DNA of 64,000 bases from Callaeas wilsoni (GCA_013398955.1 VWPU01011629.1:124001-188000); one strand, 5' to 3'; shown: positions 1 through 12,661, counted from the stretch's first letter. Translations and numbers: made by a program. Notes: a model not told the origin generated them from the letters alone.

Positions 1-2209
1 CTGAAATTCCAAGCGTGTCAGAGCAGCAGGTCCACACTTCACCCCAATGAGCCTTAATGACAACACTTAACAGCACTGAGTTGGTCATGGCAGACTCTTC
101 CAAGAAGCAGGATGGACAGAGAAAAATCACCACAGAACATTGTCATGAAACATCCTACTTAACCAAGAACTCATAACAAAGCCTCATGAACATCCTACAC
201 ACTGCACAGGACAGGATTTGCTTTACGCCCCTTTTTCAGTCCCAGTCCAGAGCAATGCATGAGGCCCAAGACAAACACTCACTGTCAACTCCGCGGTGAA
301 CATCTAACACACACTCCTGAGCACAGAGTATTTTGTGAAGCACCATCCATGACACTAACCTGTAAGATGCTCTGCCTTGCGCTGCACGTGAAGCGCCTTC
401 AGTATTAAAAAATCCCAAACAAATAAACGTTTCAGGCAACTTTTTTCTCTACACATGACTCGGTCTTCAAATCTTGCTCCTCGATGCACTTCCCTGTGAC
501 AGCACATGATACATCAGCCCACCTGCATGCCAGCTGACTGTACTGATTTGATGCTAAAAAGAGTGTATTGATTGATTCCCAGTCAAAGCCTCAGCCAACA
601 TGTTTTGCAAGTGTTTGACACAGCGGCCTGATCCTTTCAGGCCTTCCCTCCCTTGGGTTGACTTTGAAGGGAGTGTAAGGCAGCAGCTGAAAATGGCTTT
701 GGGAGCAACTCTATGGATATGGTGCTGGATCTAGCTAGTCTTGGACCAATGCACACCCCGTTACAGGTGGAAACTCTCTGAAAAGGAAAGAGGAGAGAGT
801 CCTATCTCCTGGAAAGACCCATTCTCAACTGTTCGACTGGTTTAAACCTCAAAATACCAATTTTGTTCCTTTCCAGTGTTTTCTTCATGGTATCAACTTC
901 TAAAATTGCAGATATTCACATTATTCATATCTCATCTACTTTATAAGGTGCAAATTCAGAGTTGGTAGGAGGAGGCAGTTTCTCCCCCATCGCACACCAA
1001 CAGCAGAGGCAGAACTTGCTGAAGGATGAAGAAACAAAAAGACCTTACAAGCTTTAGCATCTGTGACCTGCTCCCCTTCTGCGTTTGATGCCAAGGGGTC
1101 AGACACATCTGGTCACCTCTCCTGAGCACAAATCTCGCCTCTCCAAGAGTGAGTTCCAAGATGGGATGGGACATCACTCTCTTTGGTGATATGCCAAACG
1201 CTTTGGGCCACTTCCTGAAGAAGGACGCTAGGGTGCTCACATAAGAAGTCCCACAAGCCAAGCTGAAATGCTGTCCCCTCTCTGCATGGACAGCAGACCT
1301 GAGGACTTTTATCAGGGCACTTTCTCGTTCACTTTCCTTGGAAGGTGGCTGTCCTTTGCTGCTTCAGAGGTCTGTTGTGTAAAGCTTTCCCAGGCTCCTA
1401 ATCACTCTCATCACTCTTCTCCAAAGACGCTGGTGTCAGGGGTCCACCCACACACACATTGCTGCAGGATAAAGTCCTGATTGCTGGCAGGAAAACTTCC
1501 TGCTCCCTGTCCTGCCTCACTCCATGCACACAGAGGGCTCAGAGAAGGACCTGAACAGATAAGGCTCAGTTAAAACCTCAACTGCCAATTTTGAAGCCTT
1601 GAGCAGGGACCAGCCAACATAATTTCTCAGCATCTCCTTCTGGTCAGGACAGCTAAAAGGACCCCGTCAGTCTCTACACCCCATATCTTCTGCATCTCTT
1701 CTTTTTTTTCCTTTCATTTATATTATTTATTCCTCTCCCTCAAAGGCTTTAAGGAGCCACGATCACAGAGTGCTCACTGTCTGCATGGCTGCCCCTATGG
1801 ATAATGTAAGGCCATGCTGGAGGTAGCAGTGGGGCTCAGCCGCCAGCTCTGCGCCCCTCTCTCCTGCCACCCTGGCCCCGTGCCCTGACCCCCGAAACAA
1901 TGAGCTCTTCTATCCCCCACAGCCCGCTGGAAACGCCGGCCTGACATCACGTGTGGTGGACAGTGGGCGAGGCAGGCAGGGAAAGCGAGACGGGGGGAAA
2001 ACACAAGCCTCAAGCCATTGATTCTTCTTGGGTCAAACCAAACGAGGTTTTCCCAGGAGCTTCCTATCTGGGGGGAGCTATTTAGGAACAACACAGTGAC
2101 CCAGAATCAAAGGAGCTGTGTGCAGTGTTGATGGCATGGAAGCAGAGTCGCTGTTTTATGCTGTCAATCAGCCAGAAGGGGCATTTACAGAGGGGCATTT
2201 ATGGAAGGG

Positions 2210-2588
2210 GCATGGAGAAGAAAAGCCTCTGGGGAGACCTCATTGTGGCCTACCAGTACTTAAATGGACCTCATAAAAAAGAGGAAGAGTGAGTTTTTAC
2301 ATGGGCAGATAGTGATGAGAAAAGGGGGAACAGTTTTAAACTAAAAGAAGGGCGATTTCTATTAGACGTTAGGAAGAAATTCTTCACTGTGAGGGTGGTG
2401 AGGCACTGGAAGAGGTTGCTCAGAGAAGTTATGGATGCCCTATCCCTGGAAGTGTTCAAAGCCAACTTGGATGAGGCTCTGAGCAAACTGGTCTAGTGGA
2501 AAGTGTCCTGGTCCATGGCAGGGGTTTGGGATTAGGTGATTTTTAAGGTCCCTTCCAACCCAAACCACTGTGATTCTATGATTCTATG
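2210..2588 (+). mobile_element. CR1 LINE 3' fragment with octamer tail
   Basis: Non-LTR retrotransposon remnant of about 380 bp. It shows the CR1 3' segment in order: the GGGGAGACCTCATTG motif, the AGGAAGAAATTCTTCACTG motif, GGCACTGGAAGAGGTTGC, GATGCCCTATCCCTGGAAG, then GGTCCCTTCCAACCC and a terminal (ATTCTATG)2 at about 2571-2588. The octamer tail marks the genuine 3' end, and the copy is heavily 5'-truncated, as most CR1s are. Confidence 0.92.
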
Positions 2589-3586
2589 GTTTATTCCTGT
2601 GCTGGATGGCTCTCCAACACAGCACCTGTGCGCAAGCAGTGTGAGAAGGAAGGAGATCTGGAGCTGCTGATGTGGCGTCTGTAGGAGTGGTAAAGGGAGA
2701 CTTTTAAACGGAGAGGCAGCTACCGAAACCCTGAGCTGAATCGCATAGCCAACCTTCCCTTTTCCACGGGCCACTGTTTCAAGCCAAGAGCATCCAGGGA
2801 GCAGTAAAACCACATATTTCTCCCTACAAATAAACCAAAAAAAAGCCAAAAGATCCTTAAATAACTATGTGGATGAAGATCTGAAGAACAGAATGGTAAG
2901 AATGACTAATAACCCTATTCAGCATCGTTACTGAAATCATTATGAGATTAAAAAAAATGCAGACAAACAAAAGCATCGCCCAGTTCAACAGCAGCACACG
3001 GTACCAAAGCTCCCATGTATGTGCAACACACCTCTTTGAAGCTGAAAGTTTAAAAGACACCCCAGCGTCATCAGTAGAGAGGAGAGAAATGAAGGCTTAC
3101 TAGTCACTTTTGGAAACGAGACATAATCCCTGGTTGGATATTATGTTAAGTGGCCAGAAAGTGGATTTAGCAAGTCAACTTGCAACTTCTGGCAGCCACA
3201 TGAAAGTCCATTGGCGTGGTATGAAGGTCAGTGAGGAACCAGAATGGGTGAGGCAGCAGCTGGGATCACCAGCAAAACTTAATCACTGAAAATCTCTGAA
3301 ATTCAGGAGACCACAAATCTTTGACTCAAAATGTTATTTCCATCTTACCATATGGATGCGGGACCTGGAACTCCACCAAAGAAATGTCTAAATGCCTTCC
3401 AAAGCAAACGCCTTTGGAAAATACCAGGTTTAAATGGAATAAGATGCATAACAAGTACTGAAATGCTATTAGGACAGTATCTTCGATCCAGAAGACATGA
3501 TGGAAATAGTTTGTATGTGTCCAAAAGGCGTGGGGAAGCAAAAGAAAGAATAAATAATAATTTTAAAAAACCCAACAGAAGATATT

Positions 3587-3638
3587 TCAGTCAATAGATT
3601 TTCATTTCTGTCAATAGATTATTATTTCTGTCAATAGA
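3587..3638 (+). repeat. 20-bp tandem repeat, about 2.6 copies
   Basis: The word TCAATAGATT and a TTATTTCTG-like spacer recur with a period of 20 bp at about 3591, 3611 and 3631. It is a small local duplication in GAB2 intron 1. Confidence 0.8.
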
Positions 3639-4565
3639 GAGAACAAACATACAGCATTTAAAAATTCAGAGGCCATGTGAAGAGGAGTCTGGAGTACGCA
3701 GACACAGAAAAGCTTTTGAAGCAACAGAAAAGAAGAAGCAATCTGAACATACAATACAGAAATGTCTAAGAGCTGTTCTCAACTGGTCCTGCCTCAAAAC
3801 CAGATTTAAACTACAAATAAAAATATCCCATTTCTGGCTCAAGAGTGAACTTCCTACCCTGAACACACATCATTTTGGGGCAAGAATATTCACATTTGGA
3901 TGGAAAAGATCATTTCTAGGTATTAGTGTAATGCAGACAACCAGACTGATGCAAGATTTCCCAGATCAGAACCTTCTCCAGGAAAACTGCACAAGAACTC
4001 AGGAAAAAAAATAGGAACCAAATATGAAAACACAAATCCAGAGATGAAATCAGCTCCCTCCACGCACCCCCCCCCTCCCAGGTTGCTGGATTTAGTCCAG
4101 ATTCATTGGAGAAACAGGCACCACTGGCTATCTTACACAGCGAGAAACATATGCTTCAAGCACTCAGATTTTCCTCCTGTCTTTTAAAGGCACAGCTTGC
4201 AGGCTACAGACAGCTAAGAAATTTTTTTGAATTTAAATTTTTTTCACCAAAGCTGCTTTTTACTTATTTACTATTATTTTCTGAAATTTTCTATTTAAAC
4301 ACGGCACATATTTAAATTGCTGTATGACTAGATATGATTGATGGCATACGTACAACGGCACTGTGCAGGCTTGCATGCTGACCTTGAGGAAATCCTCTTT
4401 GTGCGTTGCAAGGTCGTGGCAGGCACACCTTGGTGCAAGTGTGTTTGCCTGGCAGCATGCAAATGGTCTGGATCTCTTCTTAAGGTCTCAGGTCTGTTTT
4501 TTGTGAATCCACAGAAAAAGCTATTTGCTTTTTCTGTCACTAATCATAAATAAGAAAGAGAAGTG

Positions 4566-5575
4566 ATCATAGAATTACAGAAGATCCTGAGTTGAAAGGG
4601 ACCCACAGGGATCACTGAAGTCCAACTCCTGGCCTTGCACAGGACACCCCAAGAGTCAAACCATGTGCACGAGAGCATTGTCCAAATGCTTCTTGAACTC
4701 TGTCGAGCTTCGTGATGTGACCACTTCTCTGGGCAGCCTGTTCCAGTGCCCAACCACTCTGTGGGTGAAGAACCCTTTCCTAATACCCAGCCTAAACCAT
4801 CCCTGACACAGCTTCATGCCATTCACTCGGGTCCTGTCACTGGTCACCACAGAGAAGAGATCAGTGCCTGCCCCTCTGCTTCCATGGCAGTTGCAGACCA
4901 CAACAAGGTCTCCCCTCAGTCTCCTGTTCTCCAGGCTGAACAGACCAAGTGCCCTCAGCCTCTCCTCATAAGGTTTCTCCTCCAGAGCCTTCACCATCTT
5001 CGTGGCCCTACTTCGGACACTCTCCAATAGCTTTGTATCTTTCATACATTGTGGCACTCAAAACTGCCCCCAGGCCCCGAGGTGACACTGCCCCAGTGCA
5101 GGGCAGAGCGGGACAATCCCCTCCGTTGCCCGGCTGGTGATGCTGTGCCTGATGCACTCCAGGACACACTTTGTCCTCCTGGCTGCCAGGGCACTGCTGA
5201 CTTACATTCAATTCTCTGTCCACCAGGACTCCCAGGTCCCTTTCCATGGCACTGCTCTCCAGAAACTCATTCCCCAGGCTGTCCATACATCCAGGGTTGC
5301 CCCAGCACAGGTGCAGAATCTGGTACTTTCCCTTGTTAAACTTCATATGGTTTGTGATTGCCCAGACCTCTAATTTGTCCAGATCTCTCTGTAGGGCCTC
5401 TCAGCCTTGGAGGGAGTGAACAGCTCCTCCCAACTTATTATCACCAACAAACTCACTTAGTATCCCTTTGAATCCCGCAACCAAGAATTTTTTAAGATGC
5501 TGAAGAGCACTGGCCCTAAGACTGAGTCCTGCAGAACCCCCTAAAAATCAGTCACCAGCCATGTTTTATACTGGC
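4566..5575 (-). mobile_element. CR1 LINE, 1-kb 5'-truncated copy with decayed reverse transcriptase end
   Basis: This is the longest CR1 copy in the window. On the minus strand the 5' part (about 5575-5430) carries a decayed RT motif (VLQDSVLGPVLFSI) and a damaged active-site box (FVGDNKLGG where FADDTKLGG is usual). The ORF2 tail follows: MKFNKGKYQILHL, ERDLGVLVDRELNVS and the KMVKALEEKPYEERLRALGL region. It ends in the CR1 3' UTR, with the terminal word near 4566. Stops and frameshifts interrupt it and the catalytic aspartates are not intact, so it cannot be functional. The open frames at 4656-5057 and 5008-5346 are remnants of this element, not host genes. Confidence 0.93.
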
Positions 5576-6129
5576 TGCATCTATACAGCCTCCTACATTC
5601 ACTGCCAATTTGCTGTGGTTTAACCCATGATAACCACATGATAACCACAAAGCTGGTTTCACTTGACAGCAAGGTGGAGAAGCTACACAGAATGGCAGCA
5701 AAATGTCCTTCAGCTCTACTGCTGCTCTACGGGCATCCTGAAATAAATCAGTCTCTCTTATTTCTTCCGCCTCATAAAGGTACATTTTGTCACCACCGTA
5801 AGGTGCTGAAAGATCCACCTAAGCATTATAATAGGAAAGTGAGACTTTAAAGACTTTAAAGGAGTACTGAAAGGAAGGGCCATTTATATTAAAAGCAGTA
5901 ATTTCCAAACCTTTTGGATTAACTCATCTCAGAGAGAGCCCTGATGACCTTGGCATCCTCATCAACCAAATCCCTGACAGAAGTACTATGTACTTCTCCG
6001 GACCAGCTGCAATCCTTTTCCACAGTTTCACACGTCCTCAGCAGCTTCTGAGCAGCTCGCAAGCCCCTGGCTCAGGTAGAAACCATAAAGCCAAGGTGAG
6101 TTGCCAGCTGTGGGAATGGCTCTGAATGC

Positions 6130-6190
6130 AAGTGCAGCCAAATCACTGACTTGCTTCATGCCTCGGTTTCCCCATCAGACCAGACCTTTC
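6130..6190 (+). repeat. MIR-like SINE remnant
   Basis: A short stretch resembles the MIR core (AATCACTGACTTGC followed by GCCTCGGTTTCCCCATC). It is degenerate, and the identification rests on this core only. Confidence 0.4.
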
Positions 6191-6869
6191 AGGGCAGATG
6201 TGGTCTCCCCAAATACTCAATACATTGAGCCCCAGTTGCATCAGCTGCTACTGTAATACAGATAAATAATTTTTGTTCTGCCTTTGAGTCACTACTATAA
6301 ATTATGTGCTTCGGTCTGATAAACACTATTGCATCATGTCTTGCATCTGATATTTGCTAAAAGAAAAAGGGAAAAAAATGGTTTCAGTATCACTTCTGCT
6401 CTCTTTCAAAGAGAAACAAAGCTGGCTTCCTCGCACGCTTTCCTCAAGTATTGTTTGTCTTTCTTAAGTTCAACCTGTGCTTTGCCACCATCAATCTTTG
6501 ACATCCACTGTGGACTGCCAGGACTATCGGCCAGCTCTGAAGTCATGACAGATAGCCGAGGATTCACTCAAGCTGTCTTAGCAAAGCCAAAGTACTGGGA
6601 AAATACACCAGGTTCACCACCCACACAACACACGGACTCCTTACTGCTGTGGGTATGTCCACCTCAATTGATGCAATGCCTCGGAACACGCACGGGGTAG
6701 TCCTGACCAAACCAGTTTGGGTTTCAGCAGCTGAAGAGCTGCCTTAGCACATGTGTTGGCAGCAAACAAAACAAAGACCGTCCACCTTCACAGCGAGCTG
6801 GGCTACAACAGCTCTACTGCTTCTGAGATTGGTGGCTTCATGTTGCACTATGTCACGGAGGTGCAAGAA

Positions 6870-7165
6870 ATGCTGGGTTAGAGGCACCTCAGTAGGTCTC
6901 TGTTCCAGCCTTGCATTTGAGGTGTCACTAGATCAGGTCAGTTGGAATTTTCTCTAGCCAAGTCTTGAAAACCTTCAAAGACTAAGATGCTGCAGCCTTC
7001 GTGGGAACCTGTTCCTCAACACCAACACCCTCTTACTGGAGGGGCTTTCCTAAGACCCAACCCAAACCGCCAAAGCTGGGTTGTGGTTGTTGCACCTTGT
7101 TTTGTCGCCTTCTACAATCAAGAAGAGTTTGACTCCATTGTTCCCACAACCATCCTTCAAGTATC
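6870..7165 (-). mobile_element. Old CR1 LINE fragment
   Basis: The order of words matches the reverse complement of an older CR1 3' segment: AGATCAGGTCAG, AAGTCTTGAAAACC, GGGAACCTGTTCC, then GAAGAGTTTGACTCCATTG. Divergence is high and there is no coding potential. Confidence 0.75.
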
Positions 7166-7754
7166 TGCACGTTACTAGATCACAATGATCATGATGACAA
7201 TACATCACCACCTCACTGTTTCCAGAAAATGCTACAGTGGGCAAAGAAATGCAGCCCCACACTCAAACAAAATTACCCCAGAAGAAGGTTGTAGGGAAGA
7301 GGTCGTGTGTTTTGACTCATCAGCAATGATGCAGCAGAGAAACGAGTTAGAGAGTGAGACCTTTGTGCAGCATTGCACAAGAGAGTTGGTGTAGCAGGAG
7401 TGCTGGCAGGCACTGCCTTTGCAAGCAAAATGCACCCCCTGACCTGCAAACCCTTCTCTGGTGGAACAAGTGTTCATCCTTCCTCTGAATCATGGCGTAG
7501 ATGACAACAGCCTAAAATATATGATGGTCTTTTGGAATCAAGCTAGGAGATTACATGGGAGGAGCAGGGTGCAGCAAGGCAGTTTGACAGATGGAATAAG
7601 TGCAAACTCATGGAGTTCAGTGCTGTCAAAACTTTCTACAAAGAACTTGTCAGAGGACTTCCCTGAGTCCCATCGGAAGATCCAGGTGACATAATTGCTG
7701 CCCTTAAGCCTCTTAGCTATCCCTCCCTGTATCCAGGCTCAAAATCCATAAATT

Positions 7755-8265
7755 CACCTAAACCAGCACTGGAAGGAACTTTTGGAGAATTTGTCAAATT
7801 TATTCCACTGCCTCAAAACAGATTCAGCTTTCTGAAGTGGAGTTTGGCCAACCTGCACTTCAGAACTGCCACGATGGAGACTCCAAGCCCATCCCAAACC
7901 ATCTGTTCCACTGCTCCACTCCTCTGGCAATCAGAGGTTAGGAAGTTTTTCCTACACTTGTTTCCCTTGCTGCAGTTCAAGCTCAGCCCTTCTTGGCCTC
8001 CAACCACCGACCATGGAGAACAGTTTATTCCCTTCCCCTTCAGAGCTACCTTTGACATACTTGAGGACTGATACTTTTCCTCTCAGCCCTCTCATCCCTA
8101 AACAACCTCATTTCCTTCAGTCTTTCTGTTTTCTATATTTTTGTTCATTTTTTGGTGCTTTTCTCTGGCATGTCTGCAACTATTTCCTATTTTTTTAGAG
8201 GGCAGAGTATCCCAAATGAGGCATAGCACAGTTGAGCATGGGAGTGACCAATTAAAACTCCTTAG
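7755..8265 (-). mobile_element. Old CR1 LINE fragment
   Basis: Reverse-oriented CR1 3' part of about 500 bp. Recognisable words include CACTGGAAGGAACTTT, ATCTGTTCCACTGCTCCAC, GGTTAGGAAGTTTTTCCTAC and the downstream CTTCAGTCTTTC region. It is diverged and non-coding. Confidence 0.78.
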
Positions 8266-9224
8266 AGAGGAGAGGGAAAAAAAGCAGATAATTTTGCACA
8301 ATGCCTATCTTTTGTACTTTGCTGCAGAATAAAGGGATGTTCTTTCTTCTCCCTCCTATAAAATTTCATCCTAATCAGCACTGTGCCAAACTCCACCTGG
8401 CATCTCCACCACTTGACAGCCTATGATATCTCTGCACTAATGGTCCTACTTCAGTCCACATCCCACATTCTCATTTAAGGAGGACATCCTTACAATGCAT
8501 TTTCAGGTGAGATATGAAGGACCTACTTCAGGAACCAAAAGAAGCCCTTCATCAAGGAGCTGCCCCTAAGAATAGGGCTGCTATCAGTAAATCAGCCCTT
8601 TAACCTCTTCTTGCTTGTCCCATCGGAGATGAGCAGCTCTTCCAGTGACCTTGATTAAACTGCTTTTGCTTGATGTAAGAAAAACCATTGATGCACAAAG
8701 CCAAACCCAGATAAACCAGCTGGGAGGGAAAAAAAAAACCACCCAAAAGCACTAAAGGACTGTAAAACCAGAACACGATGAGAAGCTTTTGTTTTAGTCA
8801 GAACTGCAGACATACATCTCAGCCAGACAGAAAATACTCTGACTTCATGGTACATAAATGAGCAGGCAGAGCGCACTGATCTAACGATAGGGAGCTGAGC
8901 TGCTCTACGACAGCACTTATTTTTCACAGTGTTTCCCTGCCAGACAGTCCACCCCCGAGCCCATCGTGCTGGGCAGCAGACAGACACAAAACACTGCTCT
9001 AAACCCACGTCTAACACAGGAGACAACAGACAGGCACGTCCAGCAGGAGAGGACCAGGAGACAGTGAGTCAGTACAGGACCAGCACAACATGCGCTGGTC
9101 TTGGCTCGTTGGTCACACAACTAAAGCTGAGGGTTTTGTTTAGGGATTGGGGTTTCTAAAAAAATTTTTTTCACATGTGTTTTAAGGAGGAGCCAGGAGG
9201 AGAATTAAAAGACGTTCCTGTGCT

Positions 9225-9573
9225 TTGTGGCTGCATACAAGGAGACCCTTTCATGCATGAAAGTCAGAAAGGCAAAAAGTAGGGACAGGCTTTTTAATAG
9301 GGTCTGTAGCAACAGGACATGGGACAATGGTTTTAAACTGAAAGAGGGTAGATTCAGACCAGATATGAGGAAGAAAAATTTTTTAAATGGAGGTGGTGAA
9401 ACACTGGCACAGGTTGCCCAGAGAGGTGGTGGATGCTCCATCCCTGGAAGCATACAGGACCAGGCTGGATGGGGCTCTGAGGAACCTGGTCTAGTTGAAG
9501 ATATCCCTGGTCATTGCCAGGGGATTGGGATAGATGAGTTTTAAATGTCTCTTCCAAACCAAACCATTCCATG
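9225..9573 (+). mobile_element. CR1 LINE 3' fragment
   Basis: Plus-oriented CR1 3' segment with GGTTTTAAACTGAAAGAGGG, ATGAGGAAGAAAAATTTTTT, AACACTGGCACAGGTTGCCC, GATGCTCCATCCCTGGAAG and a final CTCTTCCAAACCAAACCATT. It lies in GAB2 intron 1 in the opposite orientation to transcription. Confidence 0.9.
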
Positions 9574-10861
9574 AAGGTACAGAAAGTGTTTTTCTGAAAA
9601 AAGGCAATTAAGCAAGAGGACGAGGGAGCTTGATGTCCCAAGAAGAACAGAGGTGAAAAGAGATATTTCGGTACTTCAATTACTTTTGACCTTCAATTGT
9701 TTGCTTAGCTTTTATTATCAATATTACAGTAGCCTTTACAGCCAAACTGCCCAGAGTCTACATGAACCCCTGTCTGCAGTTATGAGGCTGAAAAAAGGTA
9801 CACTTTGTCTCAACCTTTAAGCAGTCATTGTTTGATCATTTGAATGTCCCCCAACAGAAGAGAAACTCAAAACACTGGTATCTGCCAGGGCACTGTACAA
9901 ATAGGTCCCACAATCTCACATAAACACAATCCTCTGAAGTGAAACAGAGCAGGTATTGCTGTAAATGCAGATTAATGCTGCACAGATCAGGTGTGGAGAA
10001 GAGTCCCCTTTCCCAACCACCCTGGGTGGAAGTTAGAGAGAAAATTTAGTACTTTCCTCTCTTGCCATAGATCTCCTTGAAAAATAAAAGCAAAACAAAA
10101 CCAGGCTTATAAAAGCACAGCACTTCAAGGACAGCGTTAGCAACACACCCATGCGCAGACACATACATTTGAAACGCGTTTGTCAAAGAAAAAATAAATC
10201 TATCATCTACCCTGTGTCAATACAGCCAGAGCAGGAACTTCAAACCCCATTAGCAGCATCCTGCAGCCTGAGATTTCTCCTTTGAGGTCTCAAAGCAGAA
10301 TATAAACCGAAGGTATAAGGAAAGCAGCAAAGCCAGCGACTCAGCACCTTCCCTTTGAGGCTGTACAAAAGCCGGCGTAAACCGCCTTTTTTGCACAAAA
10401 ACCGAAGTCCAACCATGTGGGTTTATTGCAGACGAAGGCAGGTTTTACAGGAGGAAAGCCATCGCAGGCTCTGTACCAGCAAGCTGCTCTGAGCTACTCT
10501 TGAGGAGAACCTGATCCACACGCCAACACCCTGAATGCACACCACAGCTACAGAAATACAGTATCAATAGTAATGCCTTAAAAAGCAAAGGGACGGGGCA
10601 CCACTATGTGAGACACAGTCCAAGCTAAAAGCCAACACTTTCAAATCCAGCCACCGATGCAGGAAGCTGGTGCAACTGGTGTGACTGGAAGGGAAGTCCC
10701 ACTGACCACAGCGCCGGGACTGCTCCAGCACAGAGATCCCCTCGAGTGACATCTGCCAAGCCTCGCTTCCTGCCCCGTGGAGGCTGTGTGGAATGGCCAG
10801 GCACATCTCAGCAGGCCGCATTTCCTCTTAGGGGAATGAGGATGTTTTGAAAACATAGGTG

Positions 10862-10906
10862 GCTAGCAAAGCGCTTTGGGATGTATGTGGATGAAAAGCA
10901 CTCTTA
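10862..10906 (+). repeat. Ancient SINE/LINE tail motif
   Basis: Contains AAAGCGCTTTGGGATG followed by a GATGAAAAGC word, the shared 3' tail of several ancient amniote SINE/LINE families. The flanks are too diverged to name a family. A similar motif in the opposite orientation occurs near 27855. Confidence 0.4.
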
Positions 10907-10919
10907 CGCACATCGATAA

Positions 10920-12164
10920 TTAGCACTAACCGCCGGCATGTAACACCCTCCATGTAGAGCATTTAGCAGATTTATTCAGCTCTTGCTGGAATGCCAGAGC
11001 ACAAGCTGGATATTCAGACAGTGATGTGAGCGCTCTTTCATGGGGCAGATGCTAGAGAGCTAATGATGTTTGATGAGTTAAGGCCATTGGTGACTCAGGA
11101 TCAGCAATTAGTTGATTTCTGTGGGAGGAAGGTGCTTTGCTCCATTAAGCTAAAAGCATCCTCCACAGTTCAGCATGCACAAAGTCATTCTGTCCACCTC
11201 CCACAAAGCCTGCCTATATTCATTAGGGGGTTGATATTTCCCACATAAACACTCAGGTTTACCTTACTGGATTCCCTAGCAGTTCCATCCCACAGCCCTG
11301 TGCCAACCTGATATTCCCTCAAAGAGCATGAGGCACACAAGGCACAAGGAAAGGATTGCCAAGAGCAACTGGACACACAGTCTAGTGCAAAGAGATGTGG
11401 TACCACTGATGTCTAAGGGGCTGGACTCATTTTGGGCAAGGCTAATAACACTCCATCACAAATCAGACACAACCCCAGTCCTGCTCTAGGCTGCAATACC
11501 GGACTACAGACATCCATCTCCCTCTCAAGGGTAGGCAGTGATGCTTCCATCAATCAATAACAGGCACTGGGGAGACACCAGCTGCACTTGTTCTGCCTGC
11601 CATTCCCAAAATGCACGCAGGCAAAAGCAACAGGACCAAAGGATGATCTGGCTGGCGTCCCCTCAGGAAGGGAAAACATCCAGCTCCCTCCCAGACGCTG
11701 CATTCCAGTCAACTGAAGGCTGGCTGAGGCTGGTCATTGGTGTCAGGGAGTGGGACCCCTGACATCCTGGGGAGCGATGTGCCGAGTCATAGGACGGCAG
11801 CGCGTTTCTGAGCGCTAACGCTCGTGGCAGATGGCAGGACTGTCAGGTGGAGGACGCAAAGAACAGTTATTTCTTTCAATGAGTGGGGAATGTGACAGAG
11901 CTGGCATTTGGACCCTCTTTTTACAACTTCTTTGAAGTGTTTGATCTCAGCCGCTAATGACACAAAGGCTATCGAAGCGCTACTGGTGCTATCTTCAAAG
12001 GGTTCGGACGTTCAATGATTAATAGGAACCGTGCACGAGATGGGGGAGAGCGACTATTATGGGAATGTTGGGGGGGATCCAAGATGCGTTAGTACCTTTA
12101 CTCTTTGGGACCGAGGTACTCCCAGCCTCCTCTAAAGCAGACGACTTCAAAGGCGGGTGTGACC
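10920..12164. other. Unique AT-rich part of GAB2 intron 1 near the promoter
   Basis: No repeat or coding exon recognised. The stretch at about 10960-11120 is non-repetitive and rich in TAATGA, TTTGATGAGTT and CAATTAG words. The part at 11880-12060 just inside the CpG-island shoulder is likewise unique. Intronic regulatory sequence is possible but unproven. Confidence 0.4.
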
Positions 12165-12526
12165 GTCGCAGGTCCCGGGTGAGCCCGGCCACCGCGGGGC
12201 GCAGCCAGAACGGCCCCAGCGCGGAGTGTCCGCTCCAGCCGCGGCCGTCACCGCCCACCGCCCACCCCACCACCCCGGGGCAGGGGACAAGCCGAGGGGC
12301 TCGGAGATGCTCCCAGCCGCCTTCCTCGAGCGGCAGGGAACCACGAGCGTTCGTTCCCCGCCCGGGCAAGGGGCACCCCCGCCCTGCCAAGCCTCCGCGG
12401 CGCCGGGAGAGGAGGCGGCAGGTGCACCCGGGCTGGCGGCGGGGGAGCGGGGATGGAGGCGGGGGGGACGGATCCCGGCTTTCCCGGGGCCGGGGTAAGG
12501 ATGAGATGGGGTGGGCTAAGACTTAC

Positions 12527-12598
12527 GTATCTCCGTAACTTCTTCTCCGGCGGTGACTTTCGGAGCCAGCCCGAGCACACCACCTCCCCGCCGCTCAT
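12527..12598 (-). CDS. GAB2: GAB2 coding exon 1 (GRB2-associated binding protein 2, N-terminus)
   Basis: GAB2 is a cytoplasmic docking adaptor. It binds phosphoinositides through an N-terminal PH domain and, once tyrosine-phosphorylated, recruits SHP2, PI3K p85 and GRB2 downstream of cytokine and growth-factor receptors. Reading the minus strand from the ATG at 12598 gives 24 codons, beginning [20 protein letters not shown] and ending LRRY, followed directly by a consensus GTAAGT donor (12526-12521). This is the invariant first strand of the GAB-family PH domain, and family members split here at RY|AWK. The ATG has a G at -3 and lies in a CpG island. GAB1 starts almost identically; the arginine in LRRY (GAB1 has a lysine there) and NARS2 as the upstream neighbour favour GAB2. 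Only this exon is in the window: the rest of the PH domain and the proline-rich and phosphotyrosine regions lie beyond position 1. Confidence 0.93.
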
Positions 12599-12661
12599 CG
12601 CGGCAGCCGGGCGCCGCCGGGCGCTGCCTCCCGGCGCTCAGCGCCGGCCGCGCCGGCCCAC

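Larger units (their letters stand above)
1..12526 (-). other. GAB2: GAB2 intron 1 (partial, 5' part)
   Basis: This stretch follows the GT donor of GAB2 exon 1 at 12526 and runs off the window. GAB2 has a very long first intron in other amniotes, so the whole stretch is inferred to be intron. No further GAB2 exon is recognisable; the next expected coding sequence, the AWKKRWF part of the PH domain, was not found. It contains CR1 fragments near 2.2, 4.6, 6.9, 7.8 and 9.2 kb, MIR-like remnants and a short tandem repeat. The rest is unremarkable AT-rich DNA. A GC-richer patch at about 1790-2000 has an unrecognised minus-strand frame and no gene signature. Confidence 0.8.

Noticed and set aside
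4656..5057. 133-codon minus-strand frame that looks protein-like
   Set aside because: It is real coding ancestry, but of CR1 ORF2, inside a truncated and mutated LINE. Not a host gene.
5612..5850. TGTGGTTTAACCC start suggestive of an avian ERV-type LTR, beside the CR1
   Set aside because: Only the first dozen bases look LTR-like. I could not find a matching CA end, target-site duplication or internal retroviral sequence, so the call is not supported.
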